64,000 nucleotides of DNA from JAJRXR01 sp041402005 (lineage in GTDB: Bacteria; Planctomycetota; Phycisphaerae; Phycisphaerales; UBA1924): assembly GCA_041402005.1 (NCBI GenBank), contig JAWKTB010000002.1:434001-498000 (forward strand), in the 5' to 3' direction. Of the stretch, positions 33,217 through 41,525 are shown piece by piece; the first letter of the stretch is position 1, and every line of letters begins with the position of its first letter. Both the position numbers and the translations under genes were made by a program. The notes beneath the pieces were generated by a model. The model ran no database searches, was not told where the DNA came from, and worked only from the letters and a program-made list of their open reading frames with translations.

Positions 33217-35126
33217 GCGTGGTCGCCTCCGTGGTCGGCGTCGATGGGCTCGACGACGACACGGTAGCCGTCGATCTTGAGGACGCGGATGGGCGTTCCA
33301 GGGTCGATGTAGCCCATGTCGGAGACGACGTCGACGACCTGGTCGTTGAACTCGGCGGTACCGCTGGGGCGGAGGGAGGAAAGGGCGCGCCCGGTGTCGC
33401 CCTGGCTGAGCGTGGGCGCGTCGGTGGCCATGAGCAGGTCGAGGCGCATCGAGGCGTCCTCGTCGGGCGTCGCGTCGGCCAGCACAAGGCGCGAGACAAG
33501 GGGCAGGCGCCCGAAGTGTTTGGTGATGAAATACATCCCGACGCCGGCGGTGGCGGTGGCGAGGGCGACGGTGACGACGCCGTAGAGGAGGTCCGTGCCA
33601 CGACCGGGCATGCCGGGAAAGCCGGGTGAGCTGGGGACGAAGGTGCCGACGAGTCCGCCGAAGAGGAGGAGGAGTCCGAGGACGCCGAAGACGCCGAAGC
33701 CCGGGATGACGAGGATCTCGAGGGCGAGCAGGAGGATGCCCAGGACGATGGCGCCCAGTTCCCACCAGCCGGCCATGCCGACGAGCATGGGGGGGGCGAT
33801 GAGGGCGACGAGGGCGACGACGGCGACGCCCCCGGGGACGATCATGCCGGGGCTGGTCATCTCGATGAAGAGGGCGAGGAGGAAAACGACGATGAGGATG
33901 CCCCTGGCGGGGATGCTGGTGAGGTAGCCGACGAGGGTCTCGGACCAGGACTGGTCGAGTCGGATGAGGTTCTTGGCGCCGAAGAAGGCCATGAGTTCCT
34001 GGTCGTTCTTGATGGTGGCGCTGGAGAGGCCGAAGTCGGCGAGCTGGTCGGCGCCGAGGACGACGGCGGAGGTGCCGTCGGTGACGTACCCGGCGGGCTC
34101 CCAGTCGGACGGATTGAGCGTCGAGACGTCCGGGCGGTTTGTGGTGACGTCGAGGAGGTCGGTGACGTTCTGCTGGAGGTCGGCGACGGCGGGGCCGGCG
34201 GGCGTGAACTTCGACTCGGTTCGGTCGTCGGGGTCGAGGAGGGGATCACGGGGCGCGGGGGGAGGCGCCTGGGCGTGTTCCTCGACCGGGGGTTCGTCGG
34301 TGGCGGGCTGGGCGTCGGTGTTCTGGCGTGCCGCGCGCTCGGCGAGCGAGCGCGTGCGGGCGCCCGGGACGGAGCCGAGGATCGGGCTGCCGCGCTTGGG
34401 CGACTCGCCGAACAGCGCGATGTACTCGTCCTCGTTGATGACGAGGAGGCGCCCGGTGCGGGTGTCGCGTGCGGCCCAGAGTTCGATGCCGTCGGTGACC
34501 ATGACCTGGACGAGGAACTCGTCGTACCCGTTTCGACGCGCCGAGTCGGTGACGTCCTGGAGCAGGGGGGGCAGGAGCTTGGTGCGCTGGTCGGGCGTCA
34601 GGGCGCGCAGGCCCTCGCTCCCGAACGTGACGGGGAAGGCGTCGCCCATGGCGGCGGGGTTGGAGTTGACGATCTCGCGGCAGGCGAGGGCGATGATCGC
34701 CCCGCCCGAGTACGCCATCGGGTTCACCCACGCGACGGTGTTGGGGATCGGCGAGGACTTGATGGCGGCGGAGATCTCCAGGACGGCGCCGATCTCGCCG
34801 CCGGGGGAGTTGATCTCGAAGACCAGGGCGTCGGCGCCGGCGTCGGCGGCCTCCTTGAGGCGGCGCTGGACGGAGATGGAGGTCAGGCGGTCGATGGGCC
34901 CATTGACGGTGATGACGGCGACGTTGTCGGCCTGGCGGCTCGCGGGGATCGCCGCGGGCGCGTCGGTCGCGCCGCCGGGCTGGGCGAGCGAGACGACGCC
35001 GGTCACCATGAGCGAGGCGAGCGCGAGGCGACGGCGCAGCGTGCGGAAGCGGGCGGGTGAGCTGGCGTGTCTGTGGCGGGGCACGAACAAGTATAGTTTC
35101 GGCCTGGCGCCTCCCCGGGGTTTCAC
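33213..35126 (-). CDS. NfeD1b-type membrane protein with ClpP-like serine protease domain
   Basis: 637 residues: signal/anchor segment, a ClpP-class protease domain (ITVNGPIDRLTSISVQRRL, FEINSPGGEIGAVLEI; nucleophile Ser in NPMAYSGGAIIALA), a polar Pro/Ala-rich insert (~residues 245-300), several membrane helices (GILIVVFLLALFIEM onward) and a C-terminal OB-fold-like domain (NDQVVDVVSDMGYIDPG). The family cuts membrane proteins such as stomatins/flotillins. GTG 35126 overlaps the NUDIX stop; a second possible start, GTG 35084, has a TATACT box 5 nt upstream and still leaves a signal peptide, so there may be two starts. Confidence 0.9.
   Translation of the reverse strand: MKPRGGARPKLYLFVPRHRHASSPARFRTLRRRLALASLMVTGVVSLAQPGGATDAPAAIPASRQADNVAVITVNGPIDRLTSISVQRRLKEAADAGADALVFEINSPGGEIGAVLEISAAIKSSPIPNTVAWVNPMAYSGGAIIALACREIVNSNPAAMGDAFPVTFGSEGLRALTPDQRTKLLPPLLQDVTDSARRNGYDEFLVQVMVTDGIELWAARDTRTGRLLVINEDEYIALFGESPKRGSPILGSVPGARTRSLAERAARQNTDAQPATDEPPVEEHAQAPPPAPRDPLLDPDDRTESKFTPAGPAVADLQQNVTDLLDVTTNRPDVSTLNPSDWEPAGYVTDGTSAVVLGADQLADFGLSSATIKNDQELMAFFGAKNLIRLDQSWSETLVGYLTSIPARGILIVVFLLALFIEMTSPGMIVPGGVAVVALVALIAPPMLVGMAGWWELGAIVLGILLLALEILVIPGFGVFGVLGLLLLFGGLVGTFVPSSPGFPGMPGRGTDLLYGVVTVALATATAGVGMYFITKHFGRLPLVSRLVLADATPDEDASMRLDLLMATDAPTLSQGDTGRALSSLRPSGTAEFNDQVVDVVSDMGYIDPGTPIRVLKIDGYRVVVEPIDADHGGDHA
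35090..35095 (-). promoter_or_regulatory. -10-like box TATACT before an internal GTG of the NfeD protease
   Basis: TATACT on the minus strand, 5 nt before GTG 35084. It would give a leaderless mRNA starting 14 codons inside the longest reading frame and independent of the NUDIX gene. Confidence 0.45.
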
Positions 35127-35686
35127 GAGGGGGTCGGGGATTCCTGCTCGATGCGCCAGATCAGATTGCCCGTGGTGCAGTCGATGTGCAGGGCGAAGAA
35201 GCCCGGCGAGCCGCCGGGCCCGGAGGCCTCGTGTCGGCGGACGAGGGGCCAGATGATGCGTCGGTCGGTCTCGGGGACGGGGAGGTGGTCGAGTTCGTCG
35301 GGGTGGTGCCAGCCGAGACGCCCCTCGTTCATGGGCCCTGTGTCGACCTCGACGGGGCCCAGGACGCGGTAGTAGAAGAGGAGCCAGTGCCCGGCGTTCT
35401 CGAAGGCGGCCTCAGAGATGATGCCGAGGAGGTGGAGGCGCTCGAGGGGGACGATGACGCCGGCCTCCTCGCGGATCTCGCGCTGGGCGCACTGGGCGGG
35501 GGACTCGCCCTTGTCCATCTCGAGCTTGCCGCCGATGGGCGAGCAGAGACCCTTGTTGGGGGCCTTGTTGCGGTGGAGGAGGAGGAGGCGCCCGTCGGCG
35601 TCGCGCAGGTCGCACAGGCAGGCGAGGCGGTAGGGGAGGGTGGGCACGTCCTGGAGGCCGGGCAGGATGTTCGCGGGATCGCTCAC
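35123..35686 (-). CDS. NUDIX hydrolase
   Basis: 187 residues. Hydrolyses a nucleoside-diphosphate-linked compound; substrate unknown. The Nudix box is present as GGKLEMDKGESPAQCAQREIREEAG (read here as GGKLEMDKGE plus REIREEAG) with the metal-binding REIREEAG helix intact and a two-residue lengthening of the loop between the first Gly and Glu. RLACLCDLRDADGRLLLLHR is the first strand pair. GTG 35686 is chosen because a TATCGT box lies 8 nt upstream. The stop overlaps the NfeD start, coupling them. Confidence 0.88.
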   Translation of the reverse strand: MSDPANILPGLQDVPTLPYRLACLCDLRDADGRLLLLHRNKAPNKGLCSPIGGKLEMDKGESPAQCAQREIREEAGVIVPLERLHLLGIISEAAFENAGHWLLFYYRVLGPVEVDTGPMNEGRLGWHHPDELDHLPVPETDRRIIWPLVRRHEASGPGGSPGFFALHIDCTTGNLIWRIEQESPTPS

Positions 35687-35694
35687 GGCGGGCG

Positions 35695-35700
35695 ACGATA
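35695..35700 (-). promoter_or_regulatory. -10-like box TATCGT for the NUDIX gene
   Basis: TATCGT on the minus strand, 8 nt before GTG 35686; no Shine-Dalgarno sequence between. Leaderless geometry. Confidence 0.45.
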
Positions 35701-35733
35701 GGCGACAGGGGTCGTCCTCCCCGCTTGACCGAG

Positions 35734-35787
35734 CCGCAAGCGTGAGCTCGCGATCGCGTATCCATGCTCGCGAGCTCACGCTCGCGG
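35734..35787. repeat. Long inverted repeat between the NUDIX gene and murC
   Basis: Two 20-nt arms (35734-35753 and 35768-35787) are reverse complements at 19 of 20 positions, with a 14-nt spacer. The arms contain GAGCTCGCGA/TCGCGAGCTC and GCGTGAGC. It lies in the divergent region, closer to the NUDIX gene. The CGCGAGC core recurs at 23222-23239. Confidence 0.75.
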
Positions 35788-35895
35788 GTGGGATCGGACC
35801 GTGGGCTCTCTCGGGGTCGGGGCACGTTCGGATCGTGCGAAGACGCTGAATTGCCCGCAACTTGGCGATTCACGCCCGTCGTGGCGACGGGCCGA

Positions 35896-35901
35896 TACGC
35901 T
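35896..35901 (+). promoter_or_regulatory. -10-like box TACGCT for murC
   Basis: TACGCT, 7 nt before ATG 35909. A perfect 7-bp hairpin (GCCCGTC 35874-35880, GACGGGC 35886-35892) lies directly upstream where spacer DNA would be; it may be an operator. Confidence 0.45.
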
Positions 35902-35908
35902 CCTCTTG

Positions 35909-37402
35909 ATGACCCCCACGACACCCGGCATGGAGGCGGGGAGGGCGACGGCGCGCGACGCGGCGGCGTGGTCGCGTCCGTACCTGGTCGGGATCGGCGG
36001 GTGCGGGATGTCGGGCCTGGCGCAGATGCTCGCCGCCCGGGGCGCGACGCCCAGGGGCTCAGATTGCACGGACTCGGCCCTCGTCCGGTCACTCAGGGCC
36101 TCGGGGATCGCGGTCGATCTGGAGCAGGAGACGGCGCCGATCCCGGAGGACGCGGACGCGGTGATCGTGTCGGCGGCGATCCACCCGGACCATCCGCAGG
36201 CACTCAAGGCGCAGGAGCGGGGATTGCCTCTCTTGGCGTACGCCGAGGCGCTGGGGGCGTGCATGGTCGGGCGCACGGGCGTGGCGATCGCGGGGACGCA
36301 CGGCAAGTCCACGACGACGGCGATGCTGGGCGTGGCGCTGGGTGAGTGCGGGCTCGACCCGTCGGTGATCGTCGGGGCGACCTGCTCGCAGTTGGCGCGT
36401 GCCGGGGGCGCGACGCCTGGCGCGGCGGTTGGATTCCGACTGGGCGCGGCGACGATTCCGGCTGGCGATCGGGCGGGGCAGCCCGGGATCGTGCTGGCGG
36501 AGGCGTGCGAGTTCAACCGGTCGTTCCACCATCTGCGTCCGACGATCGCGAGCATCGGGAACATCGAGGCGGACCACCTGGACATCTACGGGTCGCTGGA
36601 CGCGGTGATCGAGGCGTTCGCGGGGTTCGCGAGACTGGTCCCGAGCGACGGGACGCTGCTGATCGCGCACGAGGGGGCGCACCGGCGCGAGGTCGCGGCG
36701 GGGCTGGCGTGCGACGTGCAGACGATCGGGTTCTCGCCCTCGGCGGACTGGACGATCGGGTACGACCCCGGGTCGCGTGAGGTGTACGTGGCGCGCGCGG
36801 GGGAGGCGACGGTCGGCTGGGTGAACAAGATGGCGGGGGAGCACAACGCGATCAACGCCGCGACGGCGTACGCGTTGGGCAGGATCTGCGGCGCCGACGG
36901 CGCGAAGCTCGCCGAGTCGCTTGGGATCTTCCGCGGGCTCGATCGTCGGATGCAGTTCCTGGGTCAACGCGACGGGGTGCGTGTGTACGACGATTACGGG
37001 CACCACCCGACCGAGATCGAGGCGACGCTGCGGGCGCTGCGCCAAGCGGAGCGTCCAGACGAGAAGGGCGGGCGGTTGATCTGCGTCTTCCAGCCGCACC
37101 AGCACTCGCGGACGCGGCACTTGCTGGAAGAGTTCGCGACGAGCTTCGAGCAGGCGGACGTGGTGATCGTGCCGCATATTTATTTCGTGCGTGATTCGGA
37201 GGCGGAGAAGCAGCGGGTGAGCGCGTCGGACCTGGTGGACCGGTTGCGGACGCGAGGGGTGCGGGCGATGCACCTGTACCCGTTCGAGGCGATCGTGGAG
37301 CAGCTCGAGAACCTCTGCCATCCGGGCGACCTGCTGGTCGTGATGGGGGCGGGCCCCGTGTGGCAGGTCGCACGCGGCTACCTGAAGGACGCCGCGGCAT
37401 GA
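35909..37402 (+). CDS. murC: UDP-N-acetylmuramate--L-alanine ligase
   Basis: Adds L-Ala to UDP-MurNAc, the first peptide step of peptidoglycan synthesis. Mur ligase architecture: YLVGIGGCGMSGLAQMLAARG (N-terminal nucleotide fold), P-loop AIAGTHGKSTTTAML, EACEFNRSFHHL, NIEADHLDIYGSLDAV, and C-terminal DDYGHHPTEIEATL, FQPHQHSRT and VVMGAGPVWQVARGYL. 497 residues, normal length. Presence of the full set murC-murB-ddl agrees with evidence that planctomycetes make peptidoglycan. Start fixed by the TACGCT box. First gene of a four-gene overlapping operon. Confidence 0.96.
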   Translation: MTPTTPGMEAGRATARDAAAWSRPYLVGIGGCGMSGLAQMLAARGATPRGSDCTDSALVRSLRASGIAVDLEQETAPIPEDADAVIVSAAIHPDHPQALKAQERGLPLLAYAEALGACMVGRTGVAIAGTHGKSTTTAMLGVALGECGLDPSVIVGATCSQLARAGGATPGAAVGFRLGAATIPAGDRAGQPGIVLAEACEFNRSFHHLRPTIASIGNIEADHLDIYGSLDAVIEAFAGFARLVPSDGTLLIAHEGAHRREVAAGLACDVQTIGFSPSADWTIGYDPGSREVYVARAGEATVGWVNKMAGEHNAINAATAYALGRICGADGAKLAESLGIFRGLDRRMQFLGQRDGVRVYDDYGHHPTEIEATLRALRQAERPDEKGGRLICVFQPHQHSRTRHLLEEFATSFEQADVVIVPHIYFVRDSEAEKQRVSASDLVDRLRTRGVRAMHLYPFEAIVEQLENLCHPGDLLVVMGAGPVWQVARGYLKDAAA

Positions 37403-38316
37403 TGTCCACGCAGACGCCATCGGTGCAGATCGAGACCAACGCGCCGATCCCGACGTGGTTCGGGGTGGGTGGGACCGCCGATCGCCTGGCGCGTCCGACG
37501 ACGGTCGAGGAGCTGCGTCAGTGCATCGAGCTGGACCCGGACCTGAGGGTGCTGGGCGACGGGGCGAACCTGCTGGTGGACGACGCGGGCGTGCGGGAGT
37601 TGGTCGTCGATCTGTCGCAGGGGGTGTTTAAGGAGGTCGCGATCCACGACGAGACGGGGTTCGTGGTCGCGGGGGCGGGGGCGAGGCTGCCCCAGCTGAT
37701 CAACGAGTGCGTGCGGAGGGGATTGGGCGGGATCGAGACGCTGGCGGGGATCCCGGCGAGCGTCGGGGGCGCGGTCGTGATGAACGCGGGGGGCGCCTTC
37801 GGCGAGATGCGCGAGACGGTGCTGCGCGTACACGCGATGGACCGGGCCGGGCGCGAGCACGGGATCGACCGGTCGCACATCGACTTCGGGTACCGTCGCA
37901 GCCGGCTGAACCACCTGATCATCACGAGCGTGGAGTTCGTGCTTCGACCGAGCGACACCGAGACGCTGCGCAAGCGGCTCTGGGAGTGCATGGAGTACAA
38001 GAAGCGGACGCAGCCTTTGCGGGACGATTCGGCGGGGTGCGTGTTCAAGAACCCGACGCTGCACCACGCGATCGAGGGCGTGGGGGACGAGGGCCAGCGC
38101 GTCAGCGCCGGGCTGCTGATCGACCGGGGCGGGCTCAAGGGGCTGAAGGTGGGCGGGGCGGAGGTCTCCGATCAGCACGCCAACTTCATCGTGACGCACG
38201 AGGGGGCGACCGCCCGCGACGTGATCGACCTGATCGCGCTGGTGCAGGAGAGGGTGAAGGAGACGTTCGGCGTCACGCTCGAGCGCGAGGTCGTGATCTG
38301 GGAGCGGACGGCATGA
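37399..38316 (+). CDS. murB: UDP-N-acetylenolpyruvoylglucosamine reductase
   Basis: FAD/NADPH enzyme that makes UDP-MurNAc. Conserved segments: NAPIPTWFGVGGTADRLARP, VLGDGANLLVDDAGV, ETLAGIPASVGGAVVMNAGGAFGE (given in part), IDFGYRRSRL, and the catalytic Ser/Glu region FKNP...AGLLIDRGGLKGLKVGGAEVS (Ser is in the DDSAGCVFKNP segment). The compact form without extra loops is type II MurB. 305 residues. Start ATG overlaps the murC stop (ATGA). Confidence 0.95.
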   Translation: MMSTQTPSVQIETNAPIPTWFGVGGTADRLARPTTVEELRQCIELDPDLRVLGDGANLLVDDAGVRELVVDLSQGVFKEVAIHDETGFVVAGAGARLPQLINECVRRGLGGIETLAGIPASVGGAVVMNAGGAFGEMRETVLRVHAMDRAGREHGIDRSHIDFGYRRSRLNHLIITSVEFVLRPSDTETLRKRLWECMEYKKRTQPLRDDSAGCVFKNPTLHHAIEGVGDEGQRVSAGLLIDRGGLKGLKVGGAEVSDQHANFIVTHEGATARDVIDLIALVQERVKETFGVTLEREVVIWERTA

Positions 38317-39266
38317 GCGCGCGCCCGACGGTCCTCGTGCTCGGGGGCGGGCCGGACGCCGAGCGGGACGTCTCGATCGTCAGCTCGCGCGCGGTGGCGC
38401 AGGCGTTGATGGACTCGGGGCGGTTCGAGGTGCGTTACGAGCTGATCGGGTCGATCGGGCCGTGCGACGTGCGGGCGATGGCGGGTGACGTCGTGTTCCC
38501 GGTGCTGCACGGGGCGTTCGGCGAGGGCGGGCCGATGCAGGACCTGCTCGAGATGGATGGTCGGGCGTACATCGGGTCCGGGCCGCGGGCGGCGCGGGTC
38601 GCGATGGACAAGGTTGCGACGAAGCTCGTGGCGGCGGGGCTCGGGATCCCGACGCCCGAGGCGGCGGTGGTGAACGCGATGGACCCAGTGTGCCCGATCG
38701 GGACGCCGTGCGTTGTGAAGCCGGTGCACGAGGGGTCGAGCGTGGGGTTGATGCTGTGCCCGGAGGCGTCGGCGTGGGCAGGGGCGCTGGCGGGGGTGCG
38801 TCAGGATCTGGCGGCGCGGCCAGATCGGGCGTGGATGGTCGAGCGGATGGTGAGGGGGCGCGAGCTGACGGTCGCGATGCTGGTGGGGGACGAGGGGCTG
38901 GAGGCGATCGGGGTGGTGGAGATCACGCCGGCGCAGGGGGTGTACGACTACGCGGCCAAGTACGAGCGCGACGACACGCGGTACACGGTCGATCCGGGGC
39001 TGCCCCGGGGCGTGGACGAGGCGATCCGCGAGTGGGCGTCGCGGCTGTGCGGGGCGATCGGGGTGCGTCACCTGGCGCGCGTGGACTTCATGCTCGACGA
39101 GCGGACGGACCGGGCGACGCTGCTCGAGGTGAACACGATGCCCGGGTTCACATCGCACAGTCTGCTCCCGATGGCGGCGCACGCGCGGGGGATGGGGCTG
39201 GCGGATCTGTGCGCGCATCTGGTGGACGTGGCGCTGGGCGAGCGGGCGCCGACGGCGGGGGTGTGA
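38313..39266 (+). CDS. ddl: D-alanine--D-alanine ligase
   Basis: ATP-grasp enzyme that makes D-Ala-D-Ala. Motifs: VLVLGGGPDAERDVSIVSS, VFPVLHGAFGEGGPMQDLLE, VKPVHEGSSVGLML, YDYAAKYERDDTRY and the C-terminal LLEVNTMPGFTSHSLLPMAA. In the VSIVSS loop the typical GGxSxEREVSL is slightly altered (GGGPDAERDVSI), but the ATP and Mg ligands are kept. 317 residues. Overlaps murB by 4 nt. Confidence 0.95.
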   Translation: MSARPTVLVLGGGPDAERDVSIVSSRAVAQALMDSGRFEVRYELIGSIGPCDVRAMAGDVVFPVLHGAFGEGGPMQDLLEMDGRAYIGSGPRAARVAMDKVATKLVAAGLGIPTPEAAVVNAMDPVCPIGTPCVVKPVHEGSSVGLMLCPEASAWAGALAGVRQDLAARPDRAWMVERMVRGRELTVAMLVGDEGLEAIGVVEITPAQGVYDYAAKYERDDTRYTVDPGLPRGVDEAIREWASRLCGAIGVRHLARVDFMLDERTDRATLLEVNTMPGFTSHSLLPMAAHARGMGLADLCAHLVDVALGERAPTAGV

Positions 39267-39269
39267 TCG

Positions 39270-40145
39270 ATGGCGAAGAAGAAGGCGAACGATTCGGTCG
39301 TCACGAAGCGGGTCGCGCTGGCGCTGGGCGTGCTCGCCGGGGTCGGGGCGCTGGGCGCGGGGACGCTTTACGGGACGCGGTACCTGGAGGAACGGGCCGA
39401 GGGGTTCCTCGGGGAGGAGACGGCGAGCGTTCAGATCCTCTGGCCGGCGCTGGGGGGCGGGGGCGAGAAGGATCGGGTGACGTGGTTGCCCGCGGGCGAG
39501 CGTGAGCGACTGACCGAGATTGCGCGCACGGCGCTGGCGAACAGCGGGGCGCTGGACGTCGAGGGCGTGCGCAGCGTCAGCCGAGCGCTGTGGGACCAGG
39601 GGTGGTTCAGCGAGCACCCGACGGTGCGGCGCACGGATGAGGGGACGGTCGTCGTCGAGGGGCGCTGGCGCGTGCCGGCGGCGGCGGTCCGCTTCGACGG
39701 GCGCGACCAGCTCATCGCGTGGGACGGGGCGGCGCTCCCGCTCAAGTACCCTCGCGGGCAGAGCGGGCTGCGGGTGATCCTGGGCGCGAGCTTCGGGCCC
39801 GGGGAGAATGGCGTGATCGACCCGGCGCGTTCGTGGCCTGGCGAGGACGTGGGCGCGGCGCTCGGGCTGTTGGATCTGCTGCGGGTCGAGGGGCTCGACG
39901 GGCAGGTGGCGGCGGTCGACGCGGGGCGCGTCTTCAAGGATGGCATGCTGGAGATCGTCACGACGCGCGGGGGGCGCGTCGTCTGGGGCGCGCCCGTCGG
40001 AAAGTTCGCGCCCGGCCAGAAGTCCGACGGCGAGCGGGTCGACGTGCTGCGGGCGCTCATCGGACGTACCGGGATGCTCGACGCGGGCGAGGACCGCGTG
40101 GAGATCTACGGGCCCCGGGTCGAGCTCGACCGGCGCGGCGGGTGA
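39270..40145 (+). CDS. ftsQ: FtsQ-like cell division protein
   Basis: Bitopic protein: basic cytoplasmic start, one helix (ALALGVLAGVGALGAGTLYG), then a periplasmic domain in which VEGRWRVPAAAVRFDGRDQLIAWDG (read in part) resembles the FtsQ beta domain, preceded by a POTRA-like segment (DVEGVRSVSRALWDQGWFSEHPTV). Sequence similarity is weak, so the call rests on architecture plus position directly after ddl, where ftsQ is usual. It is not followed by ftsA or ftsZ. Planctomycetes lack FtsZ, so its partners must differ from those in E. coli. Confidence 0.75.
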   Translation: MAKKKANDSVVTKRVALALGVLAGVGALGAGTLYGTRYLEERAEGFLGEETASVQILWPALGGGGEKDRVTWLPAGERERLTEIARTALANSGALDVEGVRSVSRALWDQGWFSEHPTVRRTDEGTVVVEGRWRVPAAAVRFDGRDQLIAWDGAALPLKYPRGQSGLRVILGASFGPGENGVIDPARSWPGEDVGAALGLLDLLRVEGLDGQVAAVDAGRVFKDGMLEIVTTRGGRVVWGAPVGKFAPGQKSDGERVDVLRALIGRTGMLDAGEDRVEIYGPRVELDRRGG

Positions 40146-40151
40146 TCGGCG

Positions 40152-40157
40152 TAGGCT
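40152..40157 (+). promoter_or_regulatory. -10-like box TAGGCT for the 40164 gene
   Basis: TAGGCT, 6 nt before GTG 40164; leaderless geometry, no -35 recognised. Only 6 nt after the ftsQ stop, so a separate promoter inside the cluster is possible. Confidence 0.45.
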
Positions 40158-40163
40158 TCAAAC

Positions 40164-40979
40164 GTGGAGCCAATCGAGGAACAGGGCGGGGCGGTCGGGA
40201 AGGAGCGCGACGTCTTCGGGCGCACGCCCAAGGATCGCACCGACTGGTCGCACCGCAAGGGGGAGCCCCGGGTCTTCGCGCTCTTCTGGACCGCGTACCT
40301 CATGGCGGCGACGCTGTTGATGTTCGCGTCGCTGAGCGCGGCGTGGGTCGTCTCGCCCGAGTCGTACCGCCCGGCGGCGCGGATGCTGTTGATGGTCGTC
40401 TCGGTCGGGATCGTGATGCTCTGGCCGATGACGCGGCTCTGCCAGGCGGCGGTGGTCGAGCGGCCGTTGTGGTCCACGTTCAAGGACATGGTGGTGGTGC
40501 TGACGCCGGTGCAGGCGCTGGTGTGGCCTCATGCGCTGCGGATGCTCGCGGGGTGGCCCGTGTCGGTGGTGGCGGGCGTGTCGTGCGTGACGATCGCGTG
40601 GGGGGTGGTCGCGGGGGGTGTGCTGGCGATGGCGCAGGTGACGCGGGGAGGGGGGCGCGGGGGGCGGGGCGCGGTGGTTCGCGCGTCGTGGATGCGCGCG
40701 TGCGTGGCGCTTGTGGCGGGGGCGCCCCTGTGGCTGGGATTGACCGGGGCGCTGCGGGTGGACGCGATCGACGGGGCGGAAGCTTCGACGACGGTTGGGT
40801 GGATGTTCTCAGCGCCGACCGCGGTCGCGGAGGTCACGCGGGCGAGGGTGTGGACGGGTCATCCGGCGGCGATCGGGGGCTTGCATTGGATGGCGATCGT
40901 GTGGACGCTGTGCGTGGGTGGGGCGTGCTGGGCGGGTGCGTGGGGGTTGGGCTTGGCACGACGCAGGGCGAGCGCCTAG
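40164..40979 (+). CDS. Polytopic membrane protein, function unknown
   Basis: 271 residues: polar N-terminus with TPKDRTDWSHRKGEPRVF, then about six hydrophobic helices (LFWTAYLMAATLLMFASLSA, RMLLMVVSVGIVMLWPM, LAGWPVSVVAGVSCVTIAWG, and three later). No motif recognised. GTG start supported by the TAGGCT box 6 nt upstream. It lies between ftsQ and greA on the same strand; no functional link can be claimed. Confidence 0.75.
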   Translation: MEPIEEQGGAVGKERDVFGRTPKDRTDWSHRKGEPRVFALFWTAYLMAATLLMFASLSAAWVVSPESYRPAARMLLMVVSVGIVMLWPMTRLCQAAVVERPLWSTFKDMVVVLTPVQALVWPHALRMLAGWPVSVVAGVSCVTIAWGVVAGGVLAMAQVTRGGGRGGRGAVVRASWMRACVALVAGAPLWLGLTGALRVDAIDGAEASTTVGWMFSAPTAVAEVTRARVWTGHPAAIGGLHWMAIVWTLCVGGACWAGAWGLGLARRRASA

Positions 40980-40982
40980 ATT
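40954..40982 (+). promoter_or_regulatory. Sigma-70-like promoter for greA
   Basis: TTGGCA (40954-40959), 17-nt spacer, TAGATT (40977-40982). Predicted start near 40989, giving a ~40-nt leader with a purine-rich ribosome site (GGGGGAAGGA) before ATG 41028. This is the clearest conventional promoter in the window. Confidence 0.65.
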
Positions 40983-41027
40983 GGCTCCTTGGCCGGGCGT
41001 GGTTGGCCCGGGGGAAGGACGCGCAGC

Positions 41028-41492
41028 ATGGACATGATCACCGCGGCGGACAAGGAGAAGCTCGAGCGTCGTCTGAACGAGCTGCTCGCGAACCGTTCGG
41101 TGATCAGCGAGCGGATCGCGGAGGCGCGGGCGCTGGGCGACCTGAAGGAGAATGCCGAGTATCACGCCGCCCGTGAGCTGCAGGGCCTCGAGGAGGCGGA
41201 GATTCGGCGGATCGAGGACCGGCTGGCGCACGCGCACGTCGTGAGCGACGACAAGCTGGCGGCGGACGTCGTCTTCATCGGCTCGACGGTCAAGATCCGC
41301 GAGGTGGGCACGAACGAGGAGGAGCTCTGCCGCCTCGTCGGCGAGAGCTCGGGCGAGGACGATAGCGAGGTCTTCGAGGTGACGGCGACGAGCCCGATGG
41401 GCGAGGCGCTGATGAAAGCCCGCGTCGGCGAGACCATCCGCGTCAGGGCGCCCAGGGGCGTCAAGGCGTTCGAGATCCTCGAGATTCTCTAG
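41028..41492 (+). CDS. greA: Transcription elongation factor GreA
   Basis: Rescues backtracked RNA polymerase by stimulating transcript cleavage. N-terminal coiled coil with the catalytic acidic tip (ARALGDLKENAEYHAARELQ, where the Asp and Glu of the GDxxENAEY tip are present) and C-terminal FKBP-like domain (STVKIREVGTNEEELCRLVG, SPMGEALMKARVGETIRV). 154 residues, normal length. It has its own promoter overlapping the end of the preceding gene. Convergent with the Asp-tailed protein gene. Confidence 0.96.
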   Translation: MDMITAADKEKLERRLNELLANRSVISERIAEARALGDLKENAEYHAARELQGLEEAEIRRIEDRLAHAHVVSDDKLAADVVFIGSTVKIREVGTNEEELCRLVGESSGEDDSEVFEVTATSPMGEALMKARVGETIRVRAPRGVKAFEILEIL

Positions 41493-41525
41493 CCGCGAGA
41501 ACTTCGGCGGGCGGGCGACGACGGA

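Noticed and set aside
32701..33765. Long upstream extension of the short NfeD-like gene
   Set aside because: The extra N-terminal residues are Arg/Pro/His-rich shadow sequence inside the NfeD protease gene; the GTG overlapping its stop is the natural start.
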